Shown here one piece after another: positions 18,767 to 23,363 of a stretch of DNA of 23,363 nt. Location of the stretch: positions 1-23,363 of IMG/VR virus record IMGVR_UViG_3300044731_000158. One strand, written 5' to 3'. This DNA comes from a virus. The first letter of the stretch is position 1. Each line of letters starts with the position of its first letter. The notes beneath the pieces are model-generated. The model worked only from the letters and a program-made list of their open reading frames with translations. It did not search any database and was not told where the DNA came from. Position numbers and translations under genes: made by a program.

Positions 18767-19743
18767 AGATACTCTGCATAGGCGACCCGGACTCCGGGGT
18801 AGTGTACCACCGCATCTATAAGCCCTTCACTCTGTTAAAGGAGAAAGGGCTTTTGGACTTTCAGATAATCAACTACAAGCAACCCATCCCCGAAGCCGAT
18901 TGGGAAGGAGTCACGCACGTTATCTTTTCTCGTGCGCTTCCGTTCACCGGGGAATCCTTTGCCAACTTCTTTGCGATTTGTAAAGCAACAGGCAAAAAAG
19001 TAATCATCGACAATGACGATTGGTGGCACCTAGCATTAGACCACCCATCAAAAGCAACATACGATAAAGCAAACCTCTCAGGACGTATTGTAAACTCAAT
19101 GTACTTTGCAGATGAGGTCTGGACTACCCAAAAGTATTTAGCCGATAAAATCAAGAAGGTAAACCGTAACGTACACATCATCCCAAACGGATTAGACCCA
19201 TCAGACCCGCAATGGCAGATTACCCGCCAAGAAGCAGACGAGGTACGATTTGGTTACGTGGCCGGCATATCACACCTTCCAGACCTTGTACAAAACAAGA
19301 TTGACCTTTCACCTTACGAATCCTATGTTGCGGACATTGGTGGATACCCACAAGCAGCTAAAGCAAGATTCGCATTAGAAACACAATCACCCAACGAATA
19401 CGGAAAACTATACCAGGCATTTGACGTTGCCCTATCACCATTAATCCCAAGTGAGTTCAACAGATGCAAGTCAAATCTTAAAATGGTAGAAGCAGGTTTT
19501 GCCGGTTGTGCGTTAATTGTAAGTGATGTAGCACCGTACTCGCAACACCTGAATAAAAATAATTGCATTGCAGTAAAGCATAAAGGAGACTGGGCAAGTG
19601 CTATCAAGTACCTACATCAGAACCCAAACAAAGCCGGTGACATCGCTTTAACACTTCACGAAGAGATGACCACCAACTTCAACATTCACGACTTCAACGA
19701 CATCCGTTTTGAACGGTTGCAAAAAATGCAACAACTGCGTTAA
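18763..19743 (+). CDS. GT-B glycosyltransferase (GT4-like)
   Basis: 326 aa, two Rossmann-like halves. N-terminal KILCIGDPDSGVVYHRIYKP, mid-section DEVWTTQKYLADKI...HIIPNGLD (about 117-145), typical of the GT4 inter-domain region, and C-terminal KSNLKMVEAGFAGCALIVSD (about 232-251), matching the nucleotide-sugar-binding E-x-x-A-x-G segment. Last gene of the sugar cassette; the terminase unit follows after 23 nt. Donor and acceptor are not predictable. Confidence 0.82.
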   Translation: MKILCIGDPDSGVVYHRIYKPFTLLKEKGLLDFQIINYKQPIPEADWEGVTHVIFSRALPFTGESFANFFAICKATGKKVIIDNDDWWHLALDHPSKATYDKANLSGRIVNSMYFADEVWTTQKYLADKIKKVNRNVHIIPNGLDPSDPQWQITRQEADEVRFGYVAGISHLPDLVQNKIDLSPYESYVADIGGYPQAAKARFALETQSPNEYGKLYQAFDVALSPLIPSEFNRCKSNLKMVEAGFAGCALIVSDVAPYSQHLNKNNCIAVKHKGDWASAIKYLHQNPNKAGDIALTLHEEMTTNFNIHDFNDIRFERLQKMQQLR

Positions 19744-19766
19744 TTATTTAAGTAATAAAATCAAAT

Positions 19767-20084
19767 ATGCCAAAAGGAAATCCAAACCTCGTCAAGGGTG
19801 GCCCACCTTTGAATCCCGCTGGCCGTCCACAAGGCGCATTAAACAAGTCAACGACCAAGATTCGGGAAGCATTCCAAAAGCTTATTGAGGATAACTTGGA
19901 GAATATGACCATCTGGTTATCTGACGTAGCAGCAGAAGACCCTAAAGCAGCACTCGACATCCTAAACAAGATGGCAGAGTACACTACGCCCAAACTTGCC
20001 CGGGTAGAGAACTCACACGAAGTAGCAGAAGAACTAACCTCAATTAAGGTAGAGATTGTCCGTTCTGGAAATCAAGACAAGTGA
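19767..20084 (+). CDS. Terminase small subunit
   Basis: 105 aa. N-terminus KGNPNLVKGGPPLNPAGRPQGALNK, a Gly/Pro/Arg-rich segment found in small terminase-type DNA-binding proteins, followed by helices (TKIREAFQKLIEDNLENMTIWL; DPKAALDILNKMAEYTTPKLAR). It would recognise packaging DNA and feed it to the large subunit, whose gene overlaps it by 29 nt. Confidence 0.78.
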   Translation: MPKGNPNLVKGGPPLNPAGRPQGALNKSTTKIREAFQKLIEDNLENMTIWLSDVAAEDPKAALDILNKMAEYTTPKLARVENSHEVAEELTSIKVEIVRSGNQDK

Positions 20085-21216
20085 GTTGTTTGAGCGCAAC
20101 TATACTGCGCCAACTCGTATTGTCGTAAACCAAGGCGGTAGCCGTTCTGGTAAGACTTATTCCATTCTTCAAATGCTGGTTATTCTGGCAATGCAAGAAC
20201 GGGGTAAGGTTATCTCTATTGTCCGTAAATCGCTTCCATCATTAAAGATGACGGCCTACCGTGACTTTATGGAAATCGTAAAGGCAATGGAGTTGTACGA
20301 TGAAAAGCACCACAACAAATCAGACCTTACCTACACGCTAAACGGAAACCTATTTGAGTTCCTATCCCTTGACCAACCGCAAAAGAAGCGAGGAGCAAGA
20401 CGTGATTACCTATTCTGCAACGAAGCAAACGAACTGACTTGGGAAGACTTCTTTCAGTTGTTGGTTCGTACCACCGGGAAGATATGGATTGACTACAACC
20501 CGTCCGAGTCGTTCCACTGGATATATGACCGACTGCTTACACGTGACGATGTAACGTACATTCAATCCACCTACAAGGATAACCCATTCCTTGACCCTAA
20601 CATTGTATCGGAGATTGAACGCCTGCAATACACGGACGAAGACTATTGGCGTATCTACGGCCTTGGTGAACGTGGTATGAGCCGTGCTACAATCTTTCAA
20701 TTCGGAATGTCTGAAATACCCCAAGAAGCAAAACTTATTAGTTATGGACTTGACTTTGGTTACACCAACGACCCCAGCGCACTTGTGGCAGTCTACACAC
20801 ACGGGGATAACCTTTACCTGGATGAGTTGCTCTACCGGACGGGGATGACCAACCGTGACCTCCATCACCACCTACAATCGTTAGGACTTGACCGGAGGGA
20901 TGAAATCTTTGCGGACTCTGCCGAACCTAAATCTATTGAAGAGCTGCACCGGTTCGGTTGGAACGTAAAGCCAACTGCCAAAGGTCAGGATTCGATTAAC
21001 GCAGGTATTGATATCCTGAAGCGGCACAAGATATTTGCCACGTCAAGGAGCAACAATCTAATTAAAGAATTGCAGAACTACAAATGGACGGAGGATAAGA
21101 ACGGCAATCTTTTGAATAAACCTATTGACGTAATGAATCACGCATTGGATGCGAGCAGATATGCGGTTTATAACAAATTGTCCAAGCCGAATTACGGGCG
21201 TTATTCTATTAGGTGA
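20056..21216 (+). CDS. terL: Terminase large subunit (packaging ATPase and nuclease)
   Basis: 386 aa. ATPase: Walker A G-G-S-R-S-G-K-T at 27-34, Walker B with catalytic Glu in Y-L-F-C-N-E-A-N-E (about 117-125). RNase H-like nuclease: G-L-D-F-G-Y-T-N-D-P-S-A (about 231-242), F-A-D-S-A-E-P-K-S, and D-V-M-N-H-A-L-D-A-x-R-Y at the end. Terminase_3/PBSX type. No ATG exists before residue 40, which is past Walker A, so translation must start at a non-ATG codon: TTG 20056 is most likely, with CTG 20065 or TTG 20086 as alternatives. Most of the region before Walker A overlaps the small-subunit gene, so coupling may drive initiation. Confidence 0.92.
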   Translation: MSVLEIKTSELFERNYTAPTRIVVNQGGSRSGKTYSILQMLVILAMQERGKVISIVRKSLPSLKMTAYRDFMEIVKAMELYDEKHHNKSDLTYTLNGNLFEFLSLDQPQKKRGARRDYLFCNEANELTWEDFFQLLVRTTGKIWIDYNPSESFHWIYDRLLTRDDVTYIQSTYKDNPFLDPNIVSEIERLQYTDEDYWRIYGLGERGMSRATIFQFGMSEIPQEAKLISYGLDFGYTNDPSALVAVYTHGDNLYLDELLYRTGMTNRDLHHHLQSLGLDRRDEIFADSAEPKSIEELHRFGWNVKPTAKGQDSINAGIDILKRHKIFATSRSNNLIKELQNYKWTEDKNGNLLNKPIDVMNHALDASRYAVYNKLSKPNYGRYSIR

Positions 21217-21236
21217 AAATTTTTTTTGTGTAAATG

Positions 21237-21266
21237 TTGCACGTATTAAAAATCTGTGTAGTTTTA
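21237..21266 (+). promoter_or_regulatory. Promoter for the 21298 gene
   Basis: TTG 21237-21239, 19 nt spacer, TAGTTTTA 21259-21266 (one mismatch to TAnnTTTG). Followed by leader copy 3 (21278-21289). Confidence 0.62.
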
Positions 21267-21277
21267 CCACATCAAAC

Positions 21278-21289
21278 AACACCTAAAAC
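21278..21289 (+). repeat. Repeated 5'-leader motif AACACCTAAAAC, copy 3 of 3
   Basis: Exact copy of the 12-mer at 8810 and 12906, followed by AAAACAAA and ATG 21298, which resembles the leader of the 299 gene. Confidence 0.7.
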
Positions 21290-21297
21290 AAAACAAA

Positions 21298-21540
21298 ATG
21301 AAAAACGCAACAATCGTCCTCGAAGCTTCAAACGCATCTTTCGCCTACCGCATCGTGCGCAACCCTAACGGAGTTCTTGCTTCTAACGGTAAAGACCACG
21401 AGTGGGAACTTCAAGTAAACCACGGAACGGGATTCGAGTTTCAAATGAGCTACAACTTCCCAGAGACCGCACGAAAGTCAATCCAGCGGGGAGTACGATA
21501 CGCTGACGAACTCTGGGGGAAGTTAGGATACCAGATGTAA
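21298..21540 (+). CDS. Small monocistronic protein of unknown function
   Basis: 80 aa. Beta-like N-terminal half (ATIVLEASNASFAYRIVRNPNGVL, EWELQVNHGTGFEFQM) and a basic helical end (RKSIQRGVRYADELWGKLGY). It has its own promoter, leader and terminator, unusual in this compact genome, which suggests independent and probably strong expression. No family recognised. Confidence 0.75.
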   Translation: MKNATIVLEASNASFAYRIVRNPNGVLASNGKDHEWELQVNHGTGFEFQMSYNFPETARKSIQRGVRYADELWGKLGYQM

Positions 21541-21546
21541 AACAAG

Positions 21547-21568
21547 GCCACCTCCGGGTGGCTTTTTT
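21547..21568 (+). terminator. Rho-independent terminator with TCCG loop
   Basis: Stem GCCACC (21547-21552) / GGTGGC (21557-21562), TCCG loop, six T (21563-21568). Confidence 0.88.
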
Positions 21569-21574
21569 ATGCGC

Positions 21575-21582
21575 TATATTTG
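21575..21582 (+). promoter_or_regulatory. TAnnTTTG box ahead of the tail-chaperone gene
   Basis: TATATTTG is a full match and lies 19 nt before ATG 21602, directly behind a terminator. No TTG is seen at the proper upstream distance, because the terminator stem is there, so this promoter is probable but weak. Confidence 0.48.
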
Positions 21583-21601
21583 CGTAAAGAGTTATTTACG
21601 T

Positions 21602-22267
21602 ATGGAACTTAAATTAGTAGTACCAACATCGCTTGATGAAATCACGCTAGACCAATACCAGCGCTTTGCTCGTATTGAAGGCGAAGGTGAGTTCAAGCAA
21701 ATGAAGATGTTAGAAATCTTCTGCAATGTTCCATTCTCCGACCTGCCGAACGTCCGCCTGGTGGATGCCGTCAACGTCCTAAACACCTTGACCAAGACCC
21801 TATCTGAAAAGCCAGGTCTTACAAAGTTTATAGATTTAAAGGGAACCAAGTACGGATTTATCCCTGCCCTAAATGAAATCTCGTTAGGCGAATTCGTAGA
21901 CTTGGATAGTTACATTTCTGATTGGGCAACAATGCACAAGGCAATGTCGGTATTGTACCGTCCGGTAACAAAAGAGAAAGGAGAACGCTACGATATTGAA
22001 CCGTACACGGCAACAGATGAGCGAGACGAGATAATGAAAGAGATGCCCGCTTCGGTAGTGCTTGGAGCGCTGGTTTTTTTTTATCGTTTAGGGAACGTAT
22101 TAGCAACACATACGTTGCGCTCTTTGGCCAAACAACAGACAACCCCTACACAAGAGAAGCGCAGTTCGGACAAAAGTGGGGATGGTATCAATCCATCTAT
22201 GCACTTGCTGATGGAGATGTCCTCAAATTTGGAGACGTTACTAAACTTCCCGTCCACCAAGCTCTAA
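21602..22267 (+). CDS. Tail assembly chaperone-like protein, zero-frame product (G-like)
   Basis: 221 aa from ATG 21602; upstream in-frame codons to 21569 cover the promoter box and are excluded. Helical, acidic (LVVPTSLDEITLDQYQRFARIEG; KYGFIPALNEISLGEFVDLDSYI; MHKAMSVLYRPV), no membrane segment. The frame crosses a T9 run at 22074-22082 and continues about 60 codons to TAA 22265-22267, ending with a plausible sequence (KSGDGINPSMHLLMEM...). By analogy with lambda gpG, such a protein would bind the tape-measure protein during tail assembly. Family assignment rests on the frameshift architecture and on neighbours (tail-completion-type genes). Confidence 0.75.
   Translation: MELKLVVPTSLDEITLDQYQRFARIEGEGEFKQMKMLEIFCNVPFSDLPNVRLVDAVNVLNTLTKTLSEKPGLTKFIDLKGTKYGFIPALNEISLGEFVDLDSYISDWATMHKAMSVLYRPVTKEKGERYDIEPYTATDERDEIMKEMPASVVLGALVFFYRLGNVLATHTLRSLAKQQTTPTQEKRSSDKSGDGINPSMHLLMEMSSNLETLLNFPSTKL
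22075..22116 (+). other. Putative -1 programmed ribosomal frameshift signal
   Basis: T-TTT-TTT at 22075-22081, in register with the zero-frame codons TTT (22076) and TTT (22079), is an ideal X-XXY-YYZ slippery heptamer. A perfect 7-bp inverted repeat AACGTAT (22094-22100) / ATACGTT (22110-22116) with a 9-nt loop begins 12 nt after the heptamer's last base-pairing codon. A competing stem GCAAC/GTTGC (22103-22118) overlaps it. Confidence 0.72.
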
Positions 22268-22326
22268 CGTATTTGACGTTTGAAAAAGAGAAAAACGATA
22301 TTGAATTAGCAATGATGAAGAAATGA
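22081..22326 (+). CDS. Minus-1 frame extension of the tail assembly chaperone (T-like), joined to 21602-22081
   Basis: After a -1 slip at the T run, reading continues from TTA 22081 for 81 codons to TGA 22324-22326, giving a 241-residue fusion. The extension reads as real protein (NPYTREAQFGQKWGWYQSIY, ADGDVLKFGDVTKLPVHQAL, EKEKNDIELAMMKK). This frame is open only from 22021, after TGA 22018-22020, and has no ATG, GTG or TTG before its last 25 codons, so it cannot start by itself. Its TGA overlaps the next gene's ATG as ATGA, the junction type found throughout this genome. A wrong T count in the homopolymer (true length 10) would also join the frames. Confidence 0.78.
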   Translation, partial: LSFRERISNTYVALFGQTTDNPYTREAQFGQKWGWYQSIYALADGDVLKFGDVTKLPVHQALTYLTFEKEKNDIELAMMKK

Positions 22327-22790
22327 GAAGTTTTTATTTAGCCACCCAAAAGATTAACGATTACCTATCCTCACACCCCTTGGTTAAGGTGGTAACCTTT
22401 GGCGATATCTTCGATGTTGACCTGAACAAGCAGACCATCTTTCCGTTGGCGCACATTATGGTTAACCAGGCCACATTCGCAGACCACGTAATACGCTTTA
22501 ATGTATCGGTCTTGTGTATGGATATCGTAGACGAAACCAAGCAGGACATTCGCAACCAGAACGAGCCGTTCTTTGGCGTGGATAACCAGCAAGATATTCT
22601 GAACACGACTCTTGCTATCTTGAACGGATTGCAATCGCAACTACGCAGAGGCACGTTGTACACGGATAAGTTTGAGATTGAAGGTGACATTATCTGCGAG
22701 CCGTTCACGGAGCGATTTGAGAACCTGCTAACGGGATGGAACCTGACCTTTGATATGATTGTTCCCAATACCGAAATCTCTATCTGCTAA
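22323..22790 (+). CDS. Tail terminator/completion-like protein
   Basis: 155 aa, alpha/beta. Begins RSFYLATQKINDYLSSHPLVK, then VVTFGDIFDVDLNKQTIFPLAHIMV, the start-helix and strand layout common to small tail-terminator or tail-completion proteins. The central part lists strands around VIRFNVSVLCMDIVDE. It lies between the chaperone-like gene and an HK97 gp10-like gene, joined by ATGA and TAATG overlaps. Function is inferred from order and fold pattern. Confidence 0.6.
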   Translation: MRSFYLATQKINDYLSSHPLVKVVTFGDIFDVDLNKQTIFPLAHIMVNQATFADHVIRFNVSVLCMDIVDETKQDIRNQNEPFFGVDNQQDILNTTLAILNGLQSQLRRGTLYTDKFEIEGDIICEPFTERFENLLTGWNLTFDMIVPNTEISIC

Positions 22791-23296
22791 TGCCACGCAA
22801 GGAACTTGTCCAAGCCGCATTAGAGCGATTTGCAAAGCGTGTAATCCAACAGGCGAGGCAGAACCTTACCAAGAAGAAAAAGAATAGCACAAAGGAGCTT
22901 TATAACTCTTTGGATTATGATTTGTCGGTTGGCCCAAACTCGTTTTCTCTTACGTTCTCAATGGAGGACTATGGCGAATACCAGGACAAAGGCGTAAGCG
23001 GTATCAAACGCAAGTTCAACACACCGTATAAGTACACCAACAAGATGCCGCCACCCAAGGCATTTGCACAATGGGTAGTTCGTAAAGGTCTGGAAGGTGT
23101 AAGGGATAAGAACGGACGATTCGTACCACGCAAGAGTCTGCAATGGGCTATTGCAAAGTCGGTGTACAACAATGGTATCAAACCGAGTTACTTTTTTAGC
23201 GCACCGTTCAAAATGAACTTCGCCAAACTACCGCCCGATATTGTTAAGGCATTTGAATTAACCCCGGAAGACTTCCAAGCATTTACACGTAAATAA
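22790..23296 (+). CDS. HK97 gp10-like minor head-tail protein
   Basis: 168 aa, basic. N-terminal helix ERFAKRVIQQARQNLTKKKKN, then TKELYNSLDYDL and FSLTFSMEDYGEYQDKGVSGIKRKF, where the M-x-x-Y-G-x-Y-x-D-x-G phrase is typical of gp10/tail-completion proteins. The later part AIAKSVYNNGIKPSYFFSAPF has the G-I-x-P-S/T-x-F-F end motif. It would act at the head-tail joint or in tail completion. Confidence 0.72.
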   Translation: MPRKELVQAALERFAKRVIQQARQNLTKKKKNSTKELYNSLDYDLSVGPNSFSLTFSMEDYGEYQDKGVSGIKRKFNTPYKYTNKMPPPKAFAQWVVRKGLEGVRDKNGRFVPRKSLQWAIAKSVYNNGIKPSYFFSAPFKMNFAKLPPDIVKAFELTPEDFQAFTRK

Positions 23297-23363
23297 TGGC
23301 TATACCTGTTGCAACATTCCCGACTACGCCACAAATGGCAAGGTCGCCTATTTTTATCACGTT
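23296..23363 (+). CDS. Start of a structural-region gene cut by the window end
   Basis: ATG 23296 overlaps the previous stop (TAATG). 22 residues are visible (MAIPVATFPTTPQMARSPIFIT), Pro/Thr-rich as in N-termini of tail or baseplate proteins of this phage group. No domain can be judged. Confidence 0.6.
   Translation, partial: MAIPVATFPTTPQMARSPIFIT

Noticed and set aside
1-23363. tRNA genes, CRISPR arrays, integrase or attachment sites
   Set aside because: Intergenic space is almost nil outside 7526-7822. No T-loop/acceptor pattern, regularly spaced repeat-spacer units, or recombinase motifs were seen.

Overview
The window is part of a tailed-phage (Caudoviricetes) genome. Every supported gene is on the + strand, genes are packed with 1-4 base stop/start overlaps (ATGA, TAATG, GTGA), and terminase, portal, capsid, tail-fibre, lysis and replication genes are all recognisable. 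A Bacteroidota (probably flavobacterial) host is inferred from three things: promoters of the form TTG-N(18-23)-TAnnTTTG, A-rich leaders instead of Shine-Dalgarno sites, and gene families familiar from phages of that phylum. No integrase, repressor, DNA polymerase, primase or tRNA is visible. A tail-tube-like protein and a frameshifted tail-assembly-chaperone-like gene point to a siphovirus-type tail. Both ends of the window cut through genes, so this is not the whole genome.

Layout. 1-7525 is the late region: C-terminus of the probable major capsid protein, a tube-like protein, a coiled-coil protein, a portal with an unusual C-terminal extension, a head-tail connector, a WGQG-repeat protein, a lectin-type tail fibre, and a lysis cassette (two small membrane proteins, a hidden basic peptide, an M15 peptidase endolysin and a u-spanin-like lipoprotein). 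7526-7822 is an AT-rich intergenic region with a terminator-like hairpin, direct repeats and palindromes. It ends in a promoter and separates late from early genes. 7823-15540 holds the DNA-metabolism and regulation genes in several promoter/terminator-bounded units: a DUF3310-like protein, RusA-type resolvase, OB-fold-like protein, DnaB-type helicase, DnaA-domain-IV-like HTH protein, sigma factor, PD-(D/E)XK nuclease, PP-loop (PAPS-reductase-like) enzyme and RecE-like nuclease. 15598-16902 is a battery of very small accessory genes. 16886-17715 is an HNH locus invaded by a NUMOD4/HNH homing endonuclease. 17712-19743 encodes a GT-A glycosyltransferase, a methyltransferase and a GT-B glycosyltransferase. 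19767-21216 are the terminase subunits. 21298 to the end starts the tail module.

The strongest observation is in the tail-chaperone gene at 21602. A T9 run contains a perfect U-UUU-UUU slippery heptamer, a 7-bp hairpin follows, and a convincing coding frame with no ATG, GTG or TTG usable as its start lies in the -1 frame and ends in an ATGA overlap with the next gene. This looks like programmed -1 frameshifting, with about 186 nt read in two frames. Also notable are two near-identical promoters whose -10-like box lies 4 nt from the ATG (predicted leaderless mRNAs), a 12-base leader motif repeated downstream of three other promoters, a duplicated HNH-gene 5' end flanking the homing endonuclease, and several small genes hidden inside or between larger ones (6493, 8252, 11338, 13337, 15598, 15965, 16328).

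All functional names come from reading translated sequence and motifs by eye. No database search was run.
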